A stretch of 64,000 bases of DNA from positions 7,084,556 through 7,148,555 of the forward strand of contig OZ004585.1 of NCBI GenBank assembly GCA_963924555.1, in the 5' to 3' direction. The notes beneath the pieces were generated by a model. That model was not told the DNA's origin, made no database searches, and saw only the letters and a program-made list of their open reading frames with translations. Source of the stretch: Crambe crambe (taxonomy: Eukaryota; Porifera; Demospongiae; Poecilosclerida; Crambeidae). This document shows positions 10,316 through 20,732 of the stretch, piece by piece (within the stretch, counting starts at the first letter, position 1; every line of letters begins with the position of its first letter). The position numbers and the translations under genes are program-made.

Positions 10316-10932
10316 AAAAAGAAGTGGAATTTTTGCACGCAGCAGAAACAGGAGATTTGGATACTCTGAAAAAACAAATTGGACAAGGAATCAATGTAAA
10401 TTTGATAAATGAAGAAGGCAAGACTGCTTTGATGCTGGCAAGTAAGAAAGGACATCTTGATATTGCCCAATTGTTGCTTCAGAACCATGCTTTTGTCGAT
10501 CAACAAGATAAGAAGAAATGGACTTCTCTAATGTGGGCATGTTATGGGAAGAACATTAATATTATTATTGTTCTACTTGAGAATAATGCTCGAGTAGATT
10601 TATGCAACAGCATGGGATTCTCTGCCTTATCGATGGTATGCGAGTGGAATAACGTTGATGCAGCCAGACTACTGCTTGAGAAAGGTGCTCCAGTAAATTT
10701 TCTAAACAGCAAGGAAACGTCTCCTTTAATGGATGCAAGTTCACGTGGTCACACTGAAGTTGTTAAATTATTACTTGATTATAATGCTGAAGTAAATCTC
10801 CAAAACAGTAAAGGACAATCTGCCTTAAGCTTTGCGAAGAATGAAGAAATCTTATCATTGCTCAAGAAATGTAAATGCATTATCCATGCAGGTTTTGTTA
10901 ATCCATGTAATGTGCAAAAGGGTAGCCTTTAA
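10316..10932 (+). CDS. Ankyrin-repeat exon, probably part of the ROC-COR gene downstream
   Basis: An open frame of about 204 codons carries five ankyrin repeats, with typical motifs such as GKTALMLASKKGHLDI and HTEVVKLLLDYNAEVNL. There is no ATG in the usable part; an acceptor (AAATATAG, ending 10,315) sits just before the frame, so this is an internal or last exon. The frame ends at TAA 10,930-10,932, but a possible donor after 10,870 (AAAT|GTAAAT) would leave one base of a codon, exactly what the ROC-COR exon at 13,445 needs. With that splice the exon is 555 bp, phase 1 on both sides. Ankyrin plus ROC-COR plus death domain is the order known from DAPK1 (here without the kinase). The join is inferred; the alternative is a stand-alone ankyrin terminal exon. 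A MITE ends only 27 bp upstream. Confidence 0.75.
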
Positions 10933-10954
10933 AACTAACTGGGAATAAGTTACA

Positions 10955-11160
10955 GGGTTTCATCTAGGAATTTCACCTTGGAGGGGAAGCTCATGGAACG
11001 TGAGGCCATAAGGCCATGGTGGGGGGGAGGGTGCGGGAGGGGGATGTGCTTTGTGCTTGTATGGCTGGGGAAAATCCTTCCTGCTCTGCTGCAACTAAGG
11101 GAACAACTAATTTACTTCAGTGAGCGAGTGCAGCAAGCAAGCTGACTCTCAGGTCATGAC
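10955..11160. other. Repeat-like stretch without gene
   Basis: Contains CATCTAGGAATTTCACCTTGG and G-rich runs that resemble decayed copies of the CAGTGGCGGATCC element family seen intact at 12,960 and 25,912. No open frame of interest. Confidence 0.3.
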
Positions 11161-11185
11161 TCATTGAAATTGTAATATATATATG

Positions 11186-11332
11186 TGTGACAGTCAAGGG
11201 TAGAAATCAACGCTTACTTTTGAAAAAAAAAGTTCAAAAGGCAGAAAATTTTATTGTAAAGCATCAGTCATGACAAAAGTAAACTTTGACTAAAACGTGT
11301 TTAAAGTTTGATTTCTACCCTTGATTGTCACA
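11186..11332. mobile_element. Foldback MITE in a TA repeat
   Basis: Ends TGTGACAGTCAAGGGTAGAAAT and its inverted partner ATTTCTACCCTTGATTGTCACA; the flanks are runs of TA. One-ended scraps of the same sequence (TTTCTACxTGGGACTGTCAC) lie near 29,708 and 37,483. Confidence 0.7.
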
Positions 11333-11339
11333 TATATAT

Positions 11340-11600
11340 ATATCAGAGAGTGCAGTAGCACTCTCTATGTAGGGTTAGTACAGAATGGGCGTGGCTTCTC
11401 TCATTAGAACAATACAAACTAGACTCTCTGTATCTCTTCTATTCTTGCTGCGGGCTCAACTAAACTGAAAAACAATGCAGAAGATATGACCGCTCAAACT
11501 CCTCCAGAACAGCGTCAACGATCGGCACCAGCCGACGCCTAAATCTAAATTTTTTTTTGATTCGTTCATCATTATCATCATCATCAGATTCATCTTCTTG
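11340..11600. repeat. Dispersed repeat (AGAGAGTGCAGTAGCACTCTC family)
   Basis: Starts with the small palindrome AGAGAGTGCAGTAGCACTCT, which recurs at 20,404, and in variant form at 21,356 and 25,818. The following part matches 4,740-4,920 in reverse complement. Probably the end of a larger transposon. Confidence 0.5.
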
Positions 11601-11873
11601 CCAGGCTGTAGCTCCATGATCCTTTCACATACGACAATGAAATTCATATCAACTTGTGCAGTTATAACCACACAATGTGCTTTTACCATCGTTATATCCA
11701 CAGTTTCCCTTCAAAATAATCACTCATATCAAATGACTTAACTATGTCAGCCATTTTAAAATGTCATGCACGCGCGTCTGTCACTATCACGTGCACGTAC
11801 GCGCATGCCAACCAGCTATTTTTACTTGAAAACAATATTCAACCTTTAGGTCGTACGAAAAGTAAAACAAACA

Positions 11874-12170
11874 AGTGAAAGGAAAAAACTAAATAAAAAG
11901 GCCATGTAGGGTTAGTTTGTACTTTAACAGTTTCTGTCAACAAAAATCAAAATTATGCTGCCTTCAATAATAATCCCTACATCACTGCCTAAACCAAGCA
12001 GAACACTTTTATACTGACATGAACAATTAAAGCAGCTTGGTGGGAGGCAGTGATGTAGGGATTATTATTGAAGGCAGCATAATTTTGATATTTGTTCACA
12101 GAAACTGCTACAGGTAAAAGCACAGACTAACCCTCATGGCCTTTTTATTTAGCATAATTTTTTTCCTTTC
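11874..12170. mobile_element. Foldback MITE, family 2, full-length copy
   Basis: The inverted arms begin AAGTGAAAGGAAAAAACTAA and end in TTTTTTCCTTTC. Inside are paired ACTAAATAAAAAGGCCATG, GAAGGCAGCATAATTTTGAT and GATGTAGGGATTATTATTG blocks. It shares CTAAATAAAAAGG and GTAGGG words with family 1. No coding capacity. 12,171-12,959 holds nothing recognisable. Confidence 0.7.
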
Positions 12171-12959
12171 ATATATTTATTCTTACAGACCATGCTCACT
12201 AGTACATTTCCCCCATAGATGAGCCATTGAATAAATCCCCATATTCAAAGGTTATATTCAATGGTATACAACGTTTTTGCTGAAGATGATAGGCAAGCTT
12301 AATTGAATCTTACAGCAGTTTGTCAAAGTGCATTAGTTGTTTGTAGGGACTGGTAGGCTGCTAGGCTTATCTAAAGTGCTTCGTGGTGAGTATTTCTCAT
12401 AACAGCTTCCTACGGACAGACGTATGTTTATATGATGGCTATAAACACTCCTTAGACTTGTAACTGTTATATATCCCCAGGGCGCACGATTTCATTGGTC
12501 AGTCCGTAATTTTAGCTAGCCAGAAGCCTGAACAGCTGGAAGTTGTATCAGCAATTTTCAAGGGGGATGTGTTCGCAACTCTACCGACTGGCTTCGGAAA
12601 ATTATTCAACACGCATGTACTATTGCTCTTTAAATTATTTTTGAGAGAGCGCGCGGGCGTCACAAGTAGTTAATGCTAGAGCTCCCAGACCACTTTTCTC
12701 CCCCCTCCCCCCCAAAAAGAAGGAAAGCTGGGCTGGCGACGCCAGACTAGGGAAGACGGTCAATTATTTGATATTAGGTAAAAGATCATCAGCTCATGCG
12801 CTGACTGATCCTACACTCCTTGAAGCATAATTTTTGTCTGAGGAAGGTAAGTTAAACTTAGCATTTGGTTAGGTTTCTAGCAGCTAGCTACTGTAACAGG
12901 CTACAGCTACTAGAATGCTACGAAGCTTTAGACATCGAGGCTAGATAGCTACAGGCTAC

Positions 12960-13195
12960 CAGTGGTAGATCCGGGATTTTTAGAAGGGGGGGGCACATCC
13001 TTGCGCTTGCACGTGGAAAAAAATTTTACCCGGCCATGCCCACTTTGCCTAACCACACCCTTAAACTGCGCCCACTTGATTCTTTGCTAGTCTGCAGCTA
13101 ACTTGCAAACTGTCATGCACCACTGTAATTCTTATAAGTGGCCACACCAAAGAGAGAGGGAGGGGGGGCATGTGCCCCTCCTAGATCCACCACTG
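12960..13195. mobile_element. Non-autonomous DNA element with CAGTGG ends and 5-bp duplication
   Basis: 236 bp, left end CAGTGGTAGATCC, right end GGATCCACCACTG-like (plus strand TAGATCCACCACTG), flanked by GCTAC on both sides (12,955-12,959 and 13,196-13,200). The interior has the GGCCATGCCCACTTTGCCTAA motif shared with 25,912-26,159 and with decayed copies near 13,250, 22,090 and 24,740. It lies within the supposed intron before the ROC-COR exon. Confidence 0.75.
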
Positions 13196-13444
13196 GCTAC
13201 AGCTGAATGTTAAAGATAGCTGGGCCATCTCAATGGCAACACCTACCTATGAAATGGGCGTGTTCAAGCAAAGGTGGGCATGGTCAAAATTTCTGGGGCG
13301 CAACAGGTAGTACTAATTTACCACATCTATTTGAAGGGCTAGATCCGCCCCTGACATATTATGCAAACTACAAGGATATTATAGAGTACCACTATAACCC
13401 AACCACTAGAGTGTATAAATAATACTTTGCTCTATTATACATAG

Positions 13445-16400
13445 GTGTTGATCCACCAAGTGATACTCAGCATGTTGAACCACCAAGTGATACTCAGCAC
13501 AGAGAAGCCTATTATAGAGCCATCAAAGAGAAGATTTCAGTGAGAATAAAGATGGCTAGGCTTGTTCATGCTGGCCTTCCTCGATCAGGAAAGTCATCCA
13601 CGATAAAGCGTTTGATGGGAGAGATTAAGAATCTCCTGGAGGAAGAAAAGAGGGGAAATATTTCACCTAGCACGGGAGTTGCTGAATATGCAGGGCAAGT
13701 TATCATCAAGCATAGTGACATAAGGGATATAAGTTCTGATATAACAACGATCTCATCAAGTGATTCAAGTTCATCCGAGTGGTCCCGACTTAAAGGCTTC
13801 ATCAACGAAGACAAGATGCTTAGCCAGCTATTGAATCAATTAGTCCAAAAGAATTCAGCAAGTGAGTCTTCAGAGATAGAAGAACCTGCATCTTCACTGA
13901 CGAAAGAGTCCGAACCAGCTCCTTCACTAGCAGAAGTTTCTGAACCAGCTTCTTTGCAACATACTGTGGTTATAAAACAAGAGGAAATCAAAAAAATGTT
14001 TGCAGATTCCAGAATGAGTGAGGATCTTGTAGAGATCCAATTCCTACTGAATGATCTCAATCGCCTTATCCTTCTGATCAATACCGACACTGGAGGCCAG
14101 CCTGAATTTCTGGATATGCTATCTGCCCTCATCATGGGTCCTTCCCTTTACCTTCTCTACCACCGGCTAATTGATTCACTGGATGAACCTTTCAAGATAA
14201 GTTATACCTATCCTGATGGCAAGTCTACAGATGAAAATGAGTCCACCATTACTGTGGAGGAAATCCTGTTCCAAATTCTTGCAAGCATTGCTTGCTTCAG
14301 CAATCCTAAACAAGAAGGATCGACTGAAAGCACGCCTGAGAAACAACCAACTGAAAGCATATCTGAGAAGTATCCTATTCGTTCAAGAGCTCTCTTTGTG
14401 GGTACACACCTGGATGAGATAACAGAAAATAAAAAATTATCAGAAGAACAAAAATCCCTCCTGTTATCAGAAAAGCAAAAATCCCTCCAAGGCAGAATTA
14501 GGAGCACTAGTTTCTATAAAGGAAACATACTACAGTTTGCTAGAAAAGATGCAAAAGAGCTAATTTTAACAGTGAATAATAAAACAGGTGATGATAGCGA
14601 GAGAAAGGAGAAACAAAAGGTTTTGGAGCAAGTAATCAAAGATAACTTTGACGAAATTGAGATACCAGCAGCCTGGTTGATATTGAGTCTGTATATGCGC
14701 AAGGATATCAATGGTAACCCAAGAAAGCGTATAATGTCTCTGGATGATTGTGAGAAGGAAGCAATGAAGCTCGGAATTGACTCGAATGAATTACAGAGTG
14801 CTCTTTGGTTTCTGCATCACTGCATGGGACTAGTCTTGTATTATCCTGAAGTGAAAGAAATTAAAAATAAAGTTTTTTGCGATGTGCAGGTGATATTCGA
14901 CAGTATCTCACAGCTTATTGTGCACACTTTCACAAATAGTCCAGGCATAACAGAGAAATTCAAGAAAAAAGGTATGTTTTCGAATGAAGACCTTCTTAGT
15001 GTCATGCAATCTAGGAGTGATGAACTCCTTTTGGGTGAATTAGTGAAGCTCCTTGAATACCTCAAGATTTTGACAGTGATCTCAGATTCTACTGATAAAA
15101 CCTACTTCATGCCCTGCATCCTGAAGAATGCTGTAGCTGATCAACTGAAGGATGCGTTGCAGGCAGTTGAGGCATTTGGTGATAACCCAGCTCCTTTGAT
15201 GTTGCAATATGATTGTGGTTTTGTGCCTGTGGGTATATTTTCCCACATGATCGCTGACATTGCCTCTGACTGGGAATTGGTTGAAGGCGAAATTTGGAAG
15301 AATATGATGAAATTCTTTGTGAAGGAAAATGAAGTCATTCTTGTTTGCCGTCCAACACATATTACAATTGCACTTTCACGAAATAGTCGTTGTAAGAAAC
15401 CGAATGAACAAGAATGTCCTACCATACTCGAGAAGATCAAATCTTCCTTGGAGAGAGTAACCAGAAACATGACTTACAAGTCTAATGCACAGTACAAGTT
15501 AGGCTTCGAGTGCAAGCATGGCAGCAATCTTATCTCGAGAGCCAGCCATGTATGTCGTACACTATGTTTCCTTCCCACCAGTCCTCCTGTGCAAGATCAC
15601 TTATGTCTGCGAAGAAAGGATGATGACTTCTTGAGATGTCAATCCAATCCACGACGTGTAGTCGAATTTAAGAGATCTCAAAGAGTTTGGTTCTCTGAAG
15701 TAAGTCACATTTGTGCAAACCTAGTTTTATAGTTATATAATTTCATTATTAGTTACAGGATCAAGACAGCAGTCCATCTGGTAATGGTGAGTGTTCAATG
15801 CTTACAGGGTTCTCCCCCCAGCCCAACCAATCTGTCCTCTATGCCCACTGTCTTACCACTAAGCCTTCTTCTTAGCTACACCACTATACCCTATTCAATA
15901 TCAATTATTGCTCCCCTTAATTCATGGTGACCACAGAGTCTAAGAACTCTGGCATGAAACCTGATAGTGAGTACAGTCTGCACACTGATTTTGTTCACCC
16001 ACAGATAAGCCATGGCACTGGTCAGGAAAATTCGCGTGTTCTATGCTGGTTACTCTATCCCTGTTACTGATTTTCTCCATGTTCAGTTTCTTTTGTAAGT
16101 TCTTCCTAGCTTAAATAACTAGCTACATTATAACAGCTGATATATTGTCTTAGGGATTTTCACAGGGATGCGTGGACCCAATGGCAATGCAGAGTTCCCA
16201 ACACCACCAATCAAAGTACTGAGCCTGAGTGAGTTCAGCATGATTAACACCAGTAACCCAATTTACACACAATATTTTATAGCAGGACCTTATTCAATTA
16301 CAAAATTAAGATTACTCTAGTAATTATCAAATGACTGCAGATGACAGGCCAAAATTATCTGATCTCAGACACTTCCCAACGTGCACTGGAAAAGCCATCG

Positions 16401-16669
16401 ATTTAGCTTCAAAGATGTCCGACTATGAGATATTTGTTATTTGCATCTTGGAAGAAGACACAGGTGACAACATGGAAATTATAAAGAAGGATGAATCAAA
16501 GGTAGCCAGCATATTAACCGAGGTGTTCAGACAATGGCTAAAAGGCAAAGGATTGAAGCCAGTGTTACTGAAAACATTCATTAGCTGCTTGGAGAAAGCC
16601 GAATATCATGAGCTCATCAAAGACATGAAGTGGAGTGAGAAAGACTGCAATCGTAAAAGTGAACTATAG
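13445..16669 (+). CDS. Gene A: ROC-COR protein with hydrophobic segment and C-terminal death domain
   Basis: Exons: 13445-15699, 15759-15786 (or from 15753), 15937-15966, 16005-16094, 16154-16228, 16341-16669; all phases agree. Exon 1 carries a ROC-type GTPase: P-loop GLPRSGKSS (13,573-13,599), DTGGQPEF (14,086-14,109), THLD (14,404-14,415). A COR-like region follows (IPAAWLILSLYMRKD, LQSALWFLHHCMGLVLYY). Exon 4 encodes a strongly hydrophobic stretch (CSMLVTLSLLLIFSMFSFF). The last exon encodes a death-domain-like helical region (FRQWLKGKG...LLKTFISCLEKAEYHELI) ending at TAG 16,667-16,669. ROC-COR proteins are GTP-regulated scaffolds; death domains link to apoptosis or innate signalling. There is no kinase domain. 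The exon enters mid-codon, so coding exons lie upstream, plausibly the ankyrin exon. The ROC-COR call is strong, the death-domain call moderate, the membrane role inferred. Confidence 0.82.
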
Positions 16670-17089
16670 ACTAGAGCTAGTCCCATATTATTATTATTTT
16701 TTTTGCAATTTCCATTAATTAATGAATCCACTAAGTCAGAGTTATTGATAGGGAGCCAAGGACTTGAAGTACACACTCCTCCTATGTGAACAAAAATAAA
16801 GCCACCATTCACTTTAATTCATTCTAACTATGATTACTGAAAAATATTAGACATGAGGAGGGTTCAAAGTACATCCACGAGGGTTTTCCAGATGTATAGT
16901 GGCACTGCCCCCTGAGGCACACTTGCAACATGGACCACTTGGAGCAAGGGGAAGTCTCACCGATAACAGAGAGGAAGTATCCAATTCCTGCATGCATAGG
17001 GAAATAGACTCAAGAATGCATTCACTGCATTTTCAATAAAGTATAATTATAGCTACTAAAACTTCTCAAAGGTAACTGTGGGTTATCCA
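16670..17089. other. Gene A 3' flank, partly copied at 28,180-28,740
   Basis: No gene. Blocks such as GAGTTATTGATAGGGAGCCAAG and TTCAAAGTACATCC recur, diverged, at 28,210-28,720 behind a partial copy of the gene A death-domain exon, so this flank was part of a duplicated unit. Confidence 0.5.
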
Positions 17090-17581
17090 TTATCTTGAAC
17101 TGATTACCCTTATATGGGCATAATGATATCCCCCCTGAACCACTTCCCGTGCTTTGATAATGACATTCTCCTCAGTGCTCACCTCCTCTGACATGAACAG
17201 AGTCTGTCCAGTATATTCCATCAGATTGGCCTCCACAGGGACTAGAGTGGCACCACTTTCCGAACTATTCCTCCTGACGTAGAAGTGGATCTTGTGTCTG
17301 ATGTACACCTTCATCAGTGTAGTTGCCTACACAGCAAGGGAGGGAGGGAGGGAGGGAAAATAGAACTACTGACCCTCCAAACACTGGTCTACTACTCCAC
17401 CTTACTTTCCATCACTGAGTCCCAGTTACCATAAACATTGGTCCACTCACCTCTTGTACCAGCTCCTCAAAAGTAAGGAAGTTTTCACCCACTGGATTCT
17501 CCAACAGAAGAGTCGCTGCAAACTTCTCCCCCACACTGCTCCTCAGCCTGGACCCAGGAAACGTCATGAGGGTAACAAACA
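17090..17581 (-). CDS. Unrecognised gene, last two exons
   Basis: Two minus-strand exons: 17,451-17,581 (acceptor CTTCTCAG, donor GTGAGTGG) and 17,090-17,326 (acceptor TGTGTAG), joined in phase 0 and ending at TAA 17,090-17,092, about 121 codons. The product contains FLTFEELVQE and ends in IRVISSR. It begins mid-codon, so upstream exons are needed, but the ROC-COR gene B lies there on the other strand. It may therefore be a gene end cut off by the duplication that made gene B. Function unknown. The intron has a (GGGA)n run near 17,338-17,356. Confidence 0.5.
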
Positions 17582-20500
17582 CTGAGAAGGGGATATTGAT
17601 AGGGGCGGGGCTGCTGTGTTGCCATTGGCAACTACCCACATCGCATCCACCAAGTACAAGTCCACCAAGTACACATCCACCAAGTGATACTCAGCATGTT
17701 GAACCACCAAGTGATACTCAGCATGTTGAACCACCAAGTGATACTCAGCACAGAGAAGCCTATTATAGAGCCATCAAAGAGAAGATTTCAGTGAGAATAA
17801 AGATGGCTAGGCTTGTTCATGCTGGCCTTCCTCGATCAGGAAAGTCATCCACGATAAAGCGTTTGATGGGAGAGATTAAGAATCTCCTGGAGGAGGAAAA
17901 GAGGGGAAATATTTCACCTAGTACGGGAGTTGCTGAATATGCAGGGCAGGTTATCATCAAGCATAGTGACATAAGGGATATAAGTTCTGATATAACAACG
18001 ATCTCATCAAGTGATTCAAGTTCATCCGAGTGGTCCCGACTTAAAGGCTTCATCAACGAAGACAAAATGCTTAGCCAGCTATTGAATCAATTAGTCCAAA
18101 AGAATTCAGCAAGTGAGTCTTCAGAGATAGAAGAACCTGCATCTTCACTGACGAAAGAGTCCGAACCAGCTCCTTCACTAGCAGAAGTTTCTGAACCAGC
18201 TTCTTTGCAACATACTGTGGCTATAAAACAAGAGGAAATCAAAAAAATGTTTGCAGATACCCGAATGAGTGAGGATCTTGTAGAGATCCAATTCTTACTG
18301 AATGATCTCAATCGCCTTATCCTTCTGATCAATACCGACACTGGAGGCCAGCCTGAATTTCTGGATATGCTATCTGCCCTCGTCATGGGTCCTTCCCTTT
18401 ACCTTCTCTACCACCGACTAATTGATTCACTGGATAAACCTTTCAAGATAACTTTTACCTATCCTGATGGTGAGTGTACAGATGAAGATGAATCCACCAT
18501 TACTGTTGAGGAAATCTGGTTTCAAATTCTTGCAAGCATTGCTTGCTTCAGCAACCCTGAACAAGAACAATCAACTAAAAGCATGCCTGAGAAATATCAT
18601 ATTTGTTCAAGAGCCCTCTTTGTGGGGACCCACCTGGATGGGATAAAAAATAAAGAATTATCAGAAAAGCAAAAATTTCTACGAGACAGAATTAAAAATA
18701 CTAGTTTTAATAAAGACATACTACTATCTGTTCGAAAAGATGAGCCAATTTTAACAGTGGATAATTATGAAGGTGATGATAATGACAGAAAGGAGACACA
18801 AAAGGTGTTGGAGGAAGTAATCAGAGAAAACTTTAAAGAAATTGAGATCCCAGCAGCCTGGCTTATATTGAGTCTGTATTTGCGCAAGGATATTGATAGT
18901 AACCCAAGAAGGCGTATCATGTCTCTAGATGATTGTGAGAAACAAGCAATAAAGCTTGGAATTGACTCGACAGAATTACAGAGTGCTCTTTGGTTCCTGC
19001 ATCACTACATGGGACTAGTCTTGTATTATCCTGAAGTGAAAGAAATAAAAAATAAAGTCTTTTGCGATGTGCAGGTCATATTTGACAGCATCTCACAGCT
19101 GATCATACGCGCTTTCACTAACACAAAAAAAACTAGTGAAGGCATAACAGAAAAATTCAAGAAAAAAGGAATGTTTACAAATAAAGACCTTCATCGTGCC
19201 ATACAACCTAGTGGTGATGAACTCCCTTTAGATGAATTAGTGAAGCTCCTTGAATACGTCAAGATTTTGGCTATGATCTCTGATTCTACTGGTGAAACCT
19301 ATTTTATGCCCTGCATTCTGAAACATGCAGCAGCTGGTCAACTGAAGGCTGCATTGCAGGAAGTTGAATACCCAGCCCCTTTGATGATACATTATGATTG
19401 TGGTTTTGTGCCTGTGGGTATATTTTCCCACATGATCACTGACATCGCCTCAGACTGGAAGCCGGCTGACAATGAAATTTGGAAGAATATGATAAAAAAA
19501 TTTTTGAAGGATAATGAAGTTATTCTTATATCACGTCCGACACATATTGTAATTGCTTTTTCACGACATCCTCGTTCCAGAACATCACATGAGCAAGAAT
19601 GTCCCACCATAGTCGAGAAGATTAAGTCTTCCTTGGAGAGAGTAACTGAGCGTATGCCTTATAAGTCTAATGCACGGTATAAGTTTGGATTCGAGTGCAA
19701 GCATGCCACCAACCCTGTCTCACAAGCCAGCTGCAGTTGCTTCAGTCTGTGCTGCCCTCCTGCCAGTCCTCCTCCATTGAAGGACCATCTCTGTCTGCGC
19801 GAGGGGGAAGATGATTTCATGAGGTGTCAGTTGGATCAAAAGCATGTAGTTCATTTAGAACCCTCTCAAAGTGTTTGGTTTTCAAAGGTTAGCCACATGA
19901 TACTTATGATTACCTTTTTACAATAATGAATTTCCCTATAGAGTCCATCTGGTGGTAAACAGAGTGAGGATAATGATGGTAAGTAGTAATTTAATGCATA
20001 TCAACGTTTGAAGTGAGGCCAACCTGACTGTTATGCACTATGTCTAGGTGATGTGTACCAGCATCAATCCCAACCCCAACAGCGAACGCAGCCACAAGTA
20101 CCACACCAACAACCACATATGATACCACAGTCATACATGCCTGCACAGCAACAACCTGGACAACCCAGTGTTCCAAGTATGCATAGTGCATAATGAAGTT
20201 TTCTATGTGCTGAAGGGCATAGTTATATGTCCTCATGTACATGTATAGTGCTGTGTTTACGAGTGTATACTGACTGTATCTAGGTGATGTATACCAGCAA
20301 CAATCCCAACCCTTACTTGAACCTTGCAGAACGCAGCCACAAGTACCATCCCAACAACCACTTGGGGGGGAGGGGGGAGGGGCTCATTTTGCTCGTGAAT
20401 TAGAGAGTGCAGTAGCACTCTATATGCTAACATCTGGTGATTTTATACTGTTAGGTAATAGTCGTGATTCATGAAGTAAAAACAACAAATTGCTACATGG

Positions 20501-20732
20501 AAAATTTATGGGATAAATTGATAACAGCTAGTGTACCTTATATTGACTCTTATGCACTATATAGGGAACATAATATACCAGCAGCAATCCCAACCCCAGT
20601 ATACGATCCAGTCACACCAAGAAGTCCAAAGAATGCTTATGACGCCACAGGTATCATACATGAACATGCGTGGACAGATACCTCCACAACAACCCTTGTC
20701 CTATGCCCAGTTGGGACAACCTGGAGTTCATG
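17566..20732 (+). CDS. Gene B: ROC-COR protein with Gln/Pro-rich tail
   Basis: Exons 17566-19887, 19942-19978, 20048-20176, 20284-20455, 20565-20732, phases consistent. The main exon is a paralog of gene A with the same P-loop, DTGGQPEF, THLD and COR-like parts. The segment encoding PPSDTQHVE is repeated three times (two in gene A). Three downstream exons are related to each other and start G(D/N)xxYQ(H/Q)QSQP, giving a Gln/Pro-rich tail instead of gene A's hydrophobic segment; the middle one has absorbed a piece of the AGAGAGTGCAGTAGCACTCT repeat. An ATG at 17,566 opens the frame, but it lies antisense to the neighbouring gene end, and homology to gene A begins only near 17,690, so the true start is uncertain. 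The last exon ends in phase 1, compatible with the helical exons at 22,578, so gene B may continue to the death domain at 23,703. Confidence 0.78.

Noticed and set aside
13566..15470. Several minus-strand frames of 70-110 codons, some repeated at 17,817-19,610
   Set aside because: They are antisense shadows of the ROC-COR exons of genes A and B, repeated because the genes are paralogs.
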